Origin: Paludibacteraceae bacterium
GTDB lineage: Bacteria; Bacteroidota; Bacteroidia; Bacteroidales; Paludibacteraceae
NCBI GenBank assembly: GCA_017558065.1
Contig: JAFYWK010000043.1
Span: forward strand, 62,001-126,000
Reading direction: 5' to 3'
Length of the DNA stretch: 64,000 bases
Shown here: piece after piece, positions 23,868-33,700 of the stretch
Layout of the letters: every line of letters begins with the position of its first letter
Numbering within the stretch: position 1 is the stretch's first letter
Notes under the pieces: model-generated
Told to the model about the DNA's origin: nothing
Database searches by the model: none
Seen by the model: the letters and a program-made list of their open reading frames with translations, nothing else
Translations under genes and position numbers: made by a program

Positions 23868-25187
23868 ATGGAACAGCTTGTACATAGTGCATGGAGCATG
23901 ATTCCTTTTGGATTAATGCTATTGGCCATTGCGGTAGCACCATTGCTGGCAGAGCACTGGTGGGAGAGTAACAAACACAAATTGACAGTAGCCCTGTTCT
24001 TGGGCGTACCAACTGCTATCTGCCTGATTATGGGTGGTATGTTGCATGAGTTGGAGCACCAACTCTTTGGCGATTACGTACCTTTCATCATCTTGCTGCT
24101 GGCATTGTATGTCGTGACGGGTGGTATTCATGTGTCGGGTGATATCAAAGCGACGCCTTGGGTGAACACAAGCTTCTTGGGCTTGGGCTGGTTGTTGGCT
24201 AGTATCATGGGTACGACGGGTGCAGCGATGTTGCTGATTCGTCCGCTGATTACTACCAATCAGCAACGTGAACACAAGGTGCACACTATTTTGTTTTTCA
24301 TCGCCTTGTGTGCTAACTGTGGTGGATTGTTGACTCCGCTGGGTGACCCACCATTGTTTATGCTCTTCTTGCGCGGTGCTGAGTTTACATGGTTTATGTC
24401 CATGTGGGCACCATGGTTGTTCACGGGGGCTTTGCTGATGGCAATTTACTATGTGCTGGATACTATATATTATAAGAAGGAACACGCACACGCGTTGCAG
24501 GCAGACCATGAGCAACAAGTGCCGCTTGTCTTCAAGGGTAAGCATAATTTCCTCTATTTGGTGGGTATCGTGTTGACGGTGGCTCTCATCAATTCTGGTA
24601 CTATCCCAGAGATGGCGGATCCTAAAGCTCCAATGTGGTTGCGCTATTTGCGTGAGATCGTGTTGCTGTCACTGACCTTTGGTTCGCTCTATACCACGAA
24701 GCGCAATGTGCGCTACGGAATGAATAAATTCTCATGGGCTCCAATCATGGAGGTGGCTGTGTTGTTCTTGGGTATTTTTACCACCATGACCCCAGCATTG
24801 GCATACTTGAATGCTAATGCCGCTTCATTGGGATTGGATGCGACATGGCAGTTCTACTATTCGACAGGTCTGCTTTCATCGTTCTTGGATAACACCCCAA
24901 CCGCAGTGGCTTTCCATAGTGTGGCTACGGGCTTGATACCAGACCAAATGGCTGTCTTTGGCGGAGAGATGATGGCTGGTATTCCAGAGATACTGCTGAA
25001 GGCTATATGTATAGGTTCGGTGTTCTTTGGTGCAATGACCTATATTGGCAATGGACCAAACTTCATGGTGAAGGCCATTGCAGAGGAGAATGGTATTAAG
25101 ATGCCATCGTTCTTTGGGTATATGCTGAAGTTCTCATTGATCGTATTGCTACCAATCTACATTTTAGTGCAAATAATCTTTTTATAA
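23868..25187 (+). CDS. nhaD: Sodium:proton antiporter, NhaD-like
   Basis: A 439-residue inner-membrane protein with about 11-12 hydrophobic spans. The N-terminal SMIPFGLMLLAIAVAPLLAEHWWE, the middle ANCGGLLTPLGDPPLFMLFLRGA and the late SSFLDNTPTAVAFHS agree with the NhaD branch of the ion-transporter superfamily, with the TPLGDPP and DNTPT re-entrant motifs complete. It should export Na+ for H+. It starts after the TAGGAC array and precedes yqeY by 23 bp. Confidence 0.88.
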   Translation: MEQLVHSAWSMIPFGLMLLAIAVAPLLAEHWWESNKHKLTVALFLGVPTAICLIMGGMLHELEHQLFGDYVPFIILLLALYVVTGGIHVSGDIKATPWVNTSFLGLGWLLASIMGTTGAAMLLIRPLITTNQQREHKVHTILFFIALCANCGGLLTPLGDPPLFMLFLRGAEFTWFMSMWAPWLFTGALLMAIYYVLDTIYYKKEHAHALQADHEQQVPLVFKGKHNFLYLVGIVLTVALINSGTIPEMADPKAPMWLRYLREIVLLSLTFGSLYTTKRNVRYGMNKFSWAPIMEVAVLFLGIFTTMTPALAYLNANAASLGLDATWQFYYSTGLLSSFLDNTPTAVAFHSVATGLIPDQMAVFGGEMMAGIPEILLKAICIGSVFFGAMTYIGNGPNFMVKAIAEENGIKMPSFFGYMLKFSLIVLLPIYILVQIIFL

Positions 25188-25210
25188 TTGAGAATTTTGA
25201 ATTAAGAATT

Positions 25211-25663
25211 ATGAATTTGTTTGATCAAATTAGCGAGGATATCAAGAAAGCGATGCTCGCAAAGGATAAAGTGGCGTTGGATGCGCTACGTGGTATAAAG
25301 AAAGAGTTCTTGGAGGCCAAGACCGCCAAGGGCGGTGATGGTGAGTTGCATGATGACCGTGCATTGCAGATTCTGCAAAAGATGGTGAAGCAACGCAAAG
25401 AGGCAGCGGAGATGTTTCGCGCTGCTAATCGTCCTGAATTAGCAGAGGATGAGATGGCACAATGCGCTGTGATTGAGCGTTATCTGCCTGCTATGATGAG
25501 CGAAGAGGAACTGAAGACTGTACTTGCAGAGATTATTGCTCAAGTGGGCGCGACAGGTCCACAAGACATGGGTAAGGTGATGGGTCTGGCTACCAAGCAG
25601 TTGGCTGGCAAGGCAGAAGGCAAGACCATCAATATGGTCGTGCGCGGGTTGCTGGCGAAGTGA
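25211..25663 (+). CDS. yqeY: GatB/YqeY domain protein
   Basis: A 150-residue cytoplasmic protein. MNLFDQISEDIKKAMLAKDKVALDALRGIKKEFLEAK and the GATGPQDMGKVMGLATKQLAGKAEGKTI tail are typical of the stand-alone YqeY family, related to the tail domain of GatB; it is presumed to touch tRNA, but the role is unproven. In many Bacteroidales it follows ftsZ; here it lies 8 kb away behind nhaD. Confidence 0.9.
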   Translation: MNLFDQISEDIKKAMLAKDKVALDALRGIKKEFLEAKTAKGGDGELHDDRALQILQKMVKQRKEAAEMFRAANRPELAEDEMAQCAVIERYLPAMMSEEELKTVLAEIIAQVGATGPQDMGKVMGLATKQLAGKAEGKTINMVVRGLLAK

Positions 25664-25787
25664 TTGTTTGCTAACGACACCATAGACAACCATTCCGCTT
25701 CGCCAACATTGCTCAGCGGTGATGTGAAAGCAATATGAAGATTGTGCTTGCTGAGGGGATTTTACCTAAAAATAGCCGATAATTGCG

Positions 25788-25818
25788 AAAAAGTGCATTA
25801 TTTTTGCACTTTTTTGCA
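25788..25818 (+). terminator. Terminator after yqeY
   Basis: AAAAAGTGCA (25788-25797), 7-bp loop, TGCACTTTTT (25805-25814), followed by Ts. It lies just before the tRNA promoter. Confidence 0.6.
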
Positions 25819-25824
25819 TTTTTA

Positions 25825-25856
25825 TTTGGTCATTTCAAAAAAAAGCAGTACCTTTG
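25825..25856 (+). promoter_or_regulatory. Promoter of tRNA-Leu (and perhaps rpsU)
   Basis: TTTG (25825-25828), 20 bp, TACCTTTG (25849-25856), 24 bp before the mature tRNA 5' end. Confidence 0.75.
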
Positions 25857-25880
25857 CAGTCGCTTTTGAAAAAAGAGCAG

Positions 25881-25964
25881 GCCCAGATGGCGGAATCGGT
25901 AGACGCGCTGGTCTCAAACACCAGTAGGTTCACCCCTGTGCCGGTTCGACCCCGGCTCTGGGTA
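25881..25964 (+). tRNA. tRNA-Leu(CAA)
   Basis: An 84-nt class II tRNA. Acceptor GCCCAGA pairs with TCTGGGT, discriminator A. The anticodon stem CTGGT/ACCAG has loop CTCAAAC, giving anticodon CAA (reads UUG). It has a long variable arm (GTTCACCCCTGTG region) and a T stem GCCGG/CCGGC with loop TTCGACC. CCA is not encoded. Confidence 0.95.
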
Positions 25965-25965
25965 C

Positions 25966-26000
25966 AAAGACCGCCTAACAAATGTTAGGTGGTCTTTTGT
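25966..26000 (+). terminator. Hairpin terminator after tRNA-Leu
   Basis: Two 15-nt arms (25966-25980 and 25983-25997) pair apart from one mismatch or wobble and are followed by TGTTT. rpsU lies 117 bp further and I see no clear TAnnTTTG promoter between, so rpsU may depend on read-through or on a weak promoter in its leader. Confidence 0.65.
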
Positions 26001-26102
26001 TTGAAAATAGAGTAATAAGTTAAACCCATAAAAAGGTCAAGCGGGAGACTTAAACATCCGCTATCACTCGGAACGGGCTGACTGCCTGGAGAGACAAAGA
26101 GA

Positions 26103-26110
26103 AGGAGGTG
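26103..26110 (+). promoter_or_regulatory. Strong Shine-Dalgarno site of rpsU
   Basis: AAGGAGGT at 26102-26109 lies 7 bp before the rpsU ATG. It is the only gene start in this window where I see a full anti-SD match. In Bacteroidia the ribosome hides its anti-SD with bS21 and neighbours, and a strong SD on the bS21 gene is thought to sense ribosomes lacking bS21. Confidence 0.7.
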
Positions 26111-26116
26111 TATGCA

Positions 26117-26311
26117 ATGATCATTGTACCAGTTAAGGAAGGCGAGAACATCGAGCGCGCGATTAAGAAATTCAAACGCAAATTTGACAAGACAGGTGTC
26201 GTAAAAGAGCTGCGTCGTCGTCAACAATTCTCAAAACCATCAGAGATTAAGCGTGAGAAAATGATGCACGCAATCTATGTGCAATCTTTGCATGCGCATG
26301 ATGGCGAGTAA
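26117..26311 (+). CDS. rpsU: Small ribosomal subunit protein bS21
   Basis: A 64-residue basic protein: MIIVPVKEGENIERAIKKFK, then KTGVVKELRRRQQFSKPSEIKREK, the family's full length. I start at ATG 26117 because the AAGGAGGT site sits correctly before it, and the in-frame GTG at 26108 overlaps that site. bS21 binds the 30S platform by the anti-SD. The leader (26003-26101) contains a small stem (AGCGG/CCGCT) whose role is unknown. Confidence 0.95.
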   Translation: MIIVPVKEGENIERAIKKFKRKFDKTGVVKELRRRQQFSKPSEIKREKMMHAIYVQSLHAHDGE

Positions 26312-26333
26312 TTCGTAAGTAAGCGAAGATGGG

Positions 26334-26363
26334 AAAAAGCATACCGATAGGTGTGCTTTTTTT
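26334..26363 (+). terminator. Terminator of rpsU
   Basis: AAAAAGCATACC, GATA loop, GGTGTGCTTTTT followed by more Ts: a standard intrinsic terminator directly downstream of rpsU. Confidence 0.75.
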
Positions 26364-26377
26364 TGTGTGGTATGGCG

Positions 26378-26425
26378 GTTGTGTAGGATTGTTTAGAGTG
26401 GTGTAGGGTTGTGTGGAGTGGTACG
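26378..26425. repeat. 10-bp repeat (GTTGTGTAGG family) in the spacer after rpsU
   Basis: Units GTTGTGTAGG, ATTGTTTAGA, GTGGTGTAGG, GTTGTGTGGA, GTGGTACGAA follow each other with a 10-bp period. The unit matches that in rsgA (10391) and in the U32 gene (50021). Confidence 0.65.
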
Positions 26426-26480
26426 AAAATTGGGAATAATTTGCCGATTCTTAATATTTGGGTGAGAAATCGTGTGAAAA

Positions 26481-26512
26481 TTTGCTTTTGTGAAAGATTA
26501 TGCTTAACTTTG
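26481..26512 (+). promoter_or_regulatory. Promoter of the 205-aa secreted protein gene
   Basis: TTTG (26481-26484), 20 bp, TAACTTTG (26505-26512), about 28 bp before the start. Confidence 0.75.
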
Positions 26513-26540
26513 CAGCAAATTTAAGAATATAGTATAAGGT

Positions 26541-27158
26541 ATGAAAAAGAATTTTACACGTTTTTTCGCACTCGTGGCGAGTGTAGTAATGCCAGCGATG
26601 GCAATGGCTGAATTAGCCTATAATGTTCCTTTCACTGAAGCAGATTGGAATGATGAGACAACAATTGTAGCGGATGAAGGCGATAATGAGTGGTCGAGTA
26701 AGCATGGTATATGTTTGGGCAATAATGTACTCGGAGGATTTGATTTTGATGATAAATATGTGGTGATAGCATTGGCGAACAATGCTACTCCTACTCGTGT
26801 TACTGCCACTACAAAAACGCGCGATACTGCTGGATTTAATTCAGGTGCTTCTAGTGTCTACTTCTCGGTATCTGAGAGTGCGGATAATGAGACTTTTACA
26901 GAAGTGTGGACATCAGGGAGCAAGAAGAATGATATAGATGTCACTTTGTCTGCAGATACACGCTATCTGAAAGTATTGTATAGCGGTAATTTTGCTGGTT
27001 GTGTGGAAGGACTGACCGTATATGGCGAAGTGGTGGAAACTGGAGTAGAAGACCTAAAAGCACCCCAAAGCACTGCTGTGAAAGTGATGATGAACGGACA
27101 GATTTACATTGTAAAAGATAATCAAATGTATGACTGCTTGGGTAGAATGGTAAAGTAA
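26541..27158 (+). CDS. Secreted protein, 205 aa, with short C-terminal tail motif
   Basis: A Sec signal (MKKNFTRFFALVASVVMPAMAMA) precedes one beta-rich domain (about 25-165) and a C-terminal segment KVMMNGQIYIVKDNQMYDCLG ending RMVK. The domain (GGFDFDDKYVVIAL, SVYFSVSESADNETFTEVW, RYLKVLYSGNFAGCVEGLTVYG) has the layout of a discoidin-like beta-sandwich and resembles a module inside the 2405-residue protein encoded at 27762-34979 (WNWDEKYFIIQF, IKLSVSEGKTPDNLTEVW, RYLKFSYTGNLWGLFKNITV). The end segment is also found in the 621-aa protein at 45169. Function unknown. Monocistronic, between its own promoter and terminator. Confidence 0.65.
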   Translation: MKKNFTRFFALVASVVMPAMAMAELAYNVPFTEADWNDETTIVADEGDNEWSSKHGICLGNNVLGGFDFDDKYVVIALANNATPTRVTATTKTRDTAGFNSGASSVYFSVSESADNETFTEVWTSGSKKNDIDVTLSADTRYLKVLYSGNFAGCVEGLTVYGEVVETGVEDLKAPQSTAVKVMMNGQIYIVKDNQMYDCLGRMVK

Positions 27159-27180
27159 TCTCAACTACTGAAATAGAAAG

Positions 27181-27215
27181 AAATAGGGCGTATCCGTTAA
27201 AGATACGCCCTATTT
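27181..27215. terminator. Bidirectional terminator
   Basis: AAATAGGGCGTATC and its perfect complement around a 7-bp loop, with A/T-rich flanks on both sides. It serves the converging 205-aa gene (+) and the 164-aa gene (-). Confidence 0.8.
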
Positions 27216-27218
27216 ATT

Positions 27219-27713
27219 TTATGCTTGTTGATCGCTTATCCTCCGTTTCTCTACCCGATAAAGATAAGGGATAAGGAGTAAGAGGATAAAGAGCAGTGCG
27301 TCCCAGTCGAGTTGGAGAGGGAGGTCTGGTGTACCTGTACCCCAGCCGTCTTCGTCGTCGTTCCAAGTGGTGTTGGTTTGGTTGCTGCCTGTGGATATGA
27401 AGTCTGTATCGTCAGCCAATGTGCCGCCAGTGAGTGTGGAGGCAGATGTCTGTATGCTGCCATTGGCAAAGCGTATAGAGGCAGTGGAGAAAGCAGATGT
27501 AGTAGGTGCAGATGAATGACTGCCAACAGAATAACTGCTGGTAGAGCGGAATGGGGTAGTGGTAGGCGCTGAGGCTGATATGGCTGCCATGCCACTGCTT
27601 CGGCGGTTGGCACGGAGTGATGCCTCAGCAGTGCTATAGATCTGTGCGGATAGTTGGGCTGGGATAACCCATGCGCACAATAGGAGCAATATGTAATAAA
27701 TATTCTTAATCAA
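27219..27713 (-). CDS. Secreted protein with C-terminal membrane anchor, partner of the giant T9SS protein
   Basis: A 164-residue protein: Sec signal (MIKNIYYILLLLCAWVIPAQLSAQ), a Ser/Thr/Ala-rich low-complexity middle (FRSTSSYSVGSHSSAP...), an acidic DDEDGWGTGTPDLPLQL stretch, a C-terminal membrane helix (LFILLLLIPYLY) and a basic tail (RVEKRRISDQQA). Small proteins with this layout are often encoded after giant T9SS adhesins in Bacteroidales. It starts 48 bp after the 2405-aa gene, so they are co-transcribed. Signal plus basic-tailed helix could mean a periplasmic protein held in the inner membrane. Function unknown. Confidence 0.55.
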   Translation of the reverse strand: MIKNIYYILLLLCAWVIPAQLSAQIYSTAEASLRANRRSSGMAAISASAPTTTPFRSTSSYSVGSHSSAPTTSAFSTASIRFANGSIQTSASTLTGGTLADDTDFISTGSNQTNTTWNDDEDGWGTGTPDLPLQLDWDALLFILLLLIPYLYRVEKRRISDQQA

Positions 27714-27761
27714 ACAAACTAATTTTTTAATGGTTACTGACTAATACGATCATCTTACTGG

Positions 27762-30700
27762 TTACTTACACACGAACTTGTACACTTGGTTGTTGAGTCG
27801 AAGTATATAGACGCCTTGTGGTAGGTGGGATACGTCAAGTGTAGCAGGCGATTGGGTATTGGCGATTGGAGTGGAGAGGACAAGGTGTCCGCTAACGGTG
27901 TATAGGGTAGCCCAACTGTTGGCTGGTGCATTGGCAATGTAAATGGTGGAGCCGATGGACCAAATCTTGGCAAGTGTGTCGCCATTGATGTCGGTGGTAG
28001 GGGTGCTGGTATTCGGCGCGAAGCGTGGGTGGGATAGGAGCAGGAAGCGACTATTGTTTACCGTATTAGGTTGAGCGGTAAAGTGGTATTGCTCATCATT
28101 GAAGAGAGGGATGATACTGTCGTTCTCCAAGTCTTGCAAGTAGAGCGAGTCGCCTGCGATGGCGCCGAAGGTGAGGGTATAATGGGTGTCGTTGCCTGTA
28201 CGCAGACCGATATACATGCTGTCGATATCGTTAGCGCAAGATACTTCCATCTTACCGAAAGGTTCGTTGGTGTAGATATTGACCTGTCCTTGGGCGTTGA
28301 TGTTTTTGCCATCGTAGCCATTGTCGTAGTCGCGGGTAGTGGATGGCTCCTGAATGATGTACATGCGGTCGGCACCGCTATTGTCGCTGCTGACTTGAAT
28401 GCGTACGCGTTGGAAGTCAGGTGACTGCTTTTGTGGAGCGCGCATAGGTAGGTTACCCGCAGATCCATTCCAAACATGCTTCTCGTAGTTCAGAGTGATA
28501 GATACGGGTGCTTCTTCGGTATGTACATACACGCCTTGCATAGGTGGCACGATGGTTTGCGAACCCTCTAAGTATGGTGCACTGAAGAGTGGTACGGCGT
28601 AGTAGTGACCAGCTGAAGAGGCATCGTGTGAGTGGTTAGGATTGGTGCCTTGCCAGTCGTTCCACGAACCTGTATTGAAGAAATAGAAGGTTTGGTATCC
28701 CCAGTTGCCTGTGATATCCCCAGTTGTGAATTTGGCAATATCAATAGGGGCGGTGAAGCTATTGACAAAGAGGTTGTCGCCCTTCATGCCCAAAGAGGTG
28801 TAGGTGAGGTCAATGGCCTTGGTACCTTGGATAGCTTGGGCAGTGATTTGATAGGTCTGGTTGGCTTGTATGCTCTGTGTGAGGGCATAACCTTGCCATA
28901 TGGGCAGGCTGCCGTTTACGGTGTATGGCGTCCAACCTTTGGTCTCATCCCAATGGTAGATGAGCGTTTGGCTATCCAGATTTTTGAAGGTGGCATTGTT
29001 GCCCGGTGCACCCATATATTGCCATGTCTCGTCGCGAGGAACGCCCTCGTTGAAGGCACGGGTGGTGAAGTTCATTGTGAAGTAGGGGTACTTATTGGCT
29101 TCAGGTGCAGAAGGCGAAATAAGTAAGAATCCTGCTCCTTGTGGGTTGTTGTCAATGATGATGCTGCTGCCATCGGTGGCGGCGTTGGTTACGCCGGCCT
29201 CGTTGATGGTGAGTCCGCCTGTATGGGTGATATGGATAGAGCCGTTGGTGGAGAAGATGACCCCTGCGACAGTCGCGTGTGTGGAGAGTGTGGCGGGGTG
29301 TTCCATAGTTACCACTTCGGTAGGGTATGGCAAGCGACACATGGTCCAGTTGTTAGGGTTGTGCCAATCGCTGTCTTCTGTTCCGACGAAGATGGTTTGG
29401 ATCTGAATATCGAAGGTATATTGAACAGGGGTGAGTGGTTCGTAGTTGGCTGTACCCTCTTGGGTAGCTTCTACGACGATTGTGCCGTTTTTGAAAATTT
29501 CGAGCATACCTTGTTCGTTGAAATCAGCGTACTCGTTGCCCTGTATGACTCTCCACTTGATAGGTAGGTTAGCGGTGGTCTTTTCTGGGAATAGAATGGA
29601 ACCACAGTCTTCGATGATAGTAGGGCGATTGTCCCAAATGATGTTTTGTGTACCTGTGGTAACCTTAGCCCTGAGTGTAACCACTTTCGTCCTGCCCGAA
29701 TTAGGATCTGTGAAGGTAATGGTGGCAGTTGCGTTATCATCTACCTGTGTTGGGAGCCATGTCACGCTGATGTCTTGTGTGCCAAAACCGCTACACTCGC
29801 CAAAGGTGTTTGGTGTGGCAGTAACTTCGGAGGTGGAAGGTACTGGCGAAAGCGAGTGCTTGATGTTGGAGTAGTGGAGAGGGAAAGTGCGGGTCTCGCG
29901 ACTACCCACGTGTATCTCTCCAAAGTCCACTACGTCTTGTGCCTCAATGTATTGTGCAGGGTGCACATCAATATTGTAGAGGAACTGATAACCCTGTCCG
30001 CCATAGTTACGCACGAAGCGGATGTGTGTGGCTTGGCGGTTGAGCGGAATGGTGCTTACATTCTCTTGGTTCTTAACAGGTTGGATGGTCTCAATGGTGT
30101 TCCATGTGCTACAGTTATCCAATGATTGCTCTACGCGTATTTCTGCGGCGTAGTACTGAATAGCCAGATTCCAAGACTGACCATAGTGCGAAACGACTAC
30201 GTAGCCTGCCTCACCCTTGTTGCGGTCGAGGGCGATTGGCTCTTTGATTATTTCATCCAAGTTATATTGGAAGAACTGGATAGGGTCGCCTTCGTGGTGA
30301 TAGAGCAGATTATCATCGCAACCAGGGGTGGCGGAGCGCACGATGACAGTTTTGGTCATGGAGGCGGTAGCATAATCGTTGTTTCCTTCCACAGTGGCGG
30401 TTAATGTGGTATTGCCCACATTGTTGATAGTGAGTGTATTGCCGCTGACAGAGACGATATTGCTGTTACCGCTTTGATATGTCAGTTGGTTTGTTTGCTC
30501 TTGGCTGAAGACTACGGTGCCGTCTTCTTGTTGGAGATAAACTTGCGCTGTGAGTGGGAGTGTTTGGGGGGTGATGTCCTCTTTGATGATATTGGTGAGA
30601 TCATCATTCCAAATGATGTATTGCAGCAGTTTTTCGGTGACAATGAATGTTTTGGTGATAGGGTCAGCAGGTAGCCATGTCTCATTACCCAATTGGTAGG

Positions 30701-33700
30701 CAGTGATTTCTGCCTCGCCTTCTGCAACAGGAATGAGCGTTTTGCCGTCAGATGATATTTTGATGACAGCCTCGTTGTTTGAGGCGAAGGTGACAGGCAG
30801 ACTGCTGGTAGCCCAAGCAGCATTGGTGATTTCTCCATTTTTGAGGCGGATGATAGGTTGAGGTATGGCTTCAAAATCATTGCGCCAATGGAGTACCTGT
30901 TCTGCTTTGTATGACGAAGCTGATAGGTAGACTGTATCGCTGTGTTCTTCTCCTAATTCGTCCTTGATAATAATCATGGCGTTGCTGCTGGTAGCGTATG
31001 GCTCTGACGAAGTGTAGGTCACATTGATGGTGCGTGTGCCATGATACTCGCCACCGATGTCGCCAATATAGGATGGGTCAACGGTGAAGTGTGGGTCTGT
31101 GGACTCAACTGTGATTTTGTAACCAGGGTTAGCATAGCGCAACTTGAATGGCAGGGTTTTGTCGGTGAATACCTGATTAGCACCGAAGTCCAGATGGGTG
31201 ACATCCTGTGTATCATTGTTCTGATCGACGGCACGGAACTCATTGAGTTCGGTGACGGTGATGTTTTTGAATAGACCCCATAAGTTACCGGTGTAACTGA
31301 ATTTCAGATAGCGTGAGTCAGGATTGAGTTTTCTTATAATTTTGTTATTCTCTGAGTTGTTGCTATTGCTCCATACCTCAGTTAGATTGTCAGGAGTTTT
31401 GCCTTCTGAAACTGATAATTTGATGGTTCCTGTCGCAGAACCAGAACGGCTTGCATCAAAATAAATACTGTCAGGAATGCCCGTAAATTGTATGATAAAA
31501 TATTTCTCATCCCAATTCCAACCTTCAGCACCTTCAAATGCGCCCTCTCCACCAAAATAGATACCTCCGCTTTGCCAATCAGGTCCTTTTGATTGGTCAT
31601 TTGCTGCGGGATCAACAAATGAATGTTTGAATGCGGAGATATAATTTTCTTGTGTCAATGTGAATGTCACGTGGTTATTAGGATCAATAGGGGTGATAGT
31701 GTGTTGTTCGGAGTAGCCATTCCACTTGTAGTTCTCTTCTTGGGAAACGGTGACGGTGGTAGATGCCTCCTTGTTGAAGGTAATCAAGTCCAAAGAGTTG
31801 TTGGATGTAGGGTTGAACTCGGTGGTGAGTTTGGCTACATCGGTATCTGTTTGAGATTCAATGATAGGGGAGATGGTGTTGGTGGTTGTGAAGTAGTTGT
31901 AAATGGTGTCATTGAAATATACGGGGTCTTTCCATTGGAGTTCTACATCGTGTTTAGAGACGGTGAGGGTACAAGTGAATTGTTGCGACGCGAAATGCTC
32001 AGGGGTCTCATCGTGTTTGATAGTTAGAATGGCTGTACCTGCGTTATGAGCGGTGATTACTCCGTTGTTATAGGAAATAACTTCATTAGGGTGCTCTGGT
32101 TTTCTAACGGCTGGGTCTGCGTCCACAAAAGTATGTTCAATAGCATAGTGGAACGCTCCATCTGTTGTTGGATATTGTGACGCTCTCTGTATAGGGAAAT
32201 AGAAATCGGTTTCCCATGTCTTATCTACTTTCATGGAGTAAGTGGCAGAACCTCTGATGGAGTCAGTGAGCCATTTGGTATAGACTTCACATGTGATAGG
32301 GAAAGTCTCCATCTGTTCTTGGTTATAAATAGTTACATCGCCAATAAATGTGCCTACTTCTGAAGTGTTGCAACTGACGGTGATGTCAATACTGCCATCA
32401 CGTGTGGTAATGTCGGTTGTGTTTATTGTGAACTTAGGATTGTCGCATGTGATTTTTATATCCGTACAAGCACTCCACTCAAGGTGGAATTGTTTGCTGC
32501 TAGGTTGACCAACAGCAACGGTAGGCAATACCAGCGCGTTCGTGCTATTTAATGTACGTCCACCTTCTGTAGGACGGATATCTTGTGCACGAGTGACGGT
32601 GATGTTGGAAATTTCAAATTTCTTATCTCCCCAACCGTTGTCTGTTCGCTTGAAACGGATTCGCTTTGTGCCTTTGGGAAGTGTGAGCGAATGGAATAAT
32701 AACTTTGTATCTTTCTCTCCAACTTGTGATCCTGCAATATCTTGAAAATCTTCTCCGTTTTCAGATAATGAGTATTGTGTAGTTAAGTAGTGACTCACAT
32801 TGGCAGTACTATTTAATTTGTAGTTGAATGACAAAAGGTCTCCTGCACCGTTTAAGGTAACTGTTCCAGATGTGGAATTATCCCCAGTTCCTGTTTCCGT
32901 TGAATAAGCAGATAATGTCAAATTACATCCCCAGTTTGCATTTACCGTTAGAGTAAGTGTTTGGTTGAGGGCGTTGTATTTGTAATCCGCGGGGCGGGTG
33001 ATGAGGAAATTGACATCACCGTTGGTGTAGTAGGTTTGGATGTTATAATTAGCGTTGTTTAATTTGGCGATATGTTCGTTGTTTTGTTGAGTAACCGTGA
33101 AATTATCTATTTTAGTGACTTGTCCAGATGCAGGATGTGTAGAAGTAGCTGAGAATGGATTACTTACCAACTCATTCCAATAGGCGGTGTTAGGGTTGAT
33201 GGTAGCAACAATGTCGTGTTTGAGGACGGTAATCTCTTTCGTTTGGGTAAATGCAACCCATTTGCGATCAGTGGCTTGTGATATGGTAATTGCTGCTTTT
33301 CCAGCATTCAATGCTACTAATTGGTTGCCTTCTACTTTGACAATATTAGGGTCGCTGGAAGTGATTGTAGTAGGAAGACTATTGTTGGTTTTGCTGAAAA
33401 TAGATGTAATTACATCATCTACATAGTATGTATCTTTCAAGAGCCAAGTGAAGTCTGTTGGGTATTTTTTAACTATTACATCCTTTGTAAGGGATTTACC
33501 CGTCCATTTGTAGTTTTCAGCTTGGAGGACAGTAATAGTGGTTGTTTCTGCATTCGCATTGAGTGTCGCACCATTAGCTTTGAGAATGCCATTGTTGTAG
33601 GTAAATAATGCGCGGTTATCAGACGTCTTGTCTGATACTTGAATAGCTACTTCACCATTGGTTGAGTTAGTAAAGAACGTGTTTTTGTTGATTTCGTCAT

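Noticed and set aside
25735..25782. 15-codon frame (MKIVLAEGILPKNSR) after yqeY
   Set aside because: Too short, runs into the terminator region and has no supporting signal.
26003..26101. Riboswitch in the rpsU leader
   Set aside because: Only one short stem (AGCGG/CCGCT) can be drawn; no known riboswitch core is visible.
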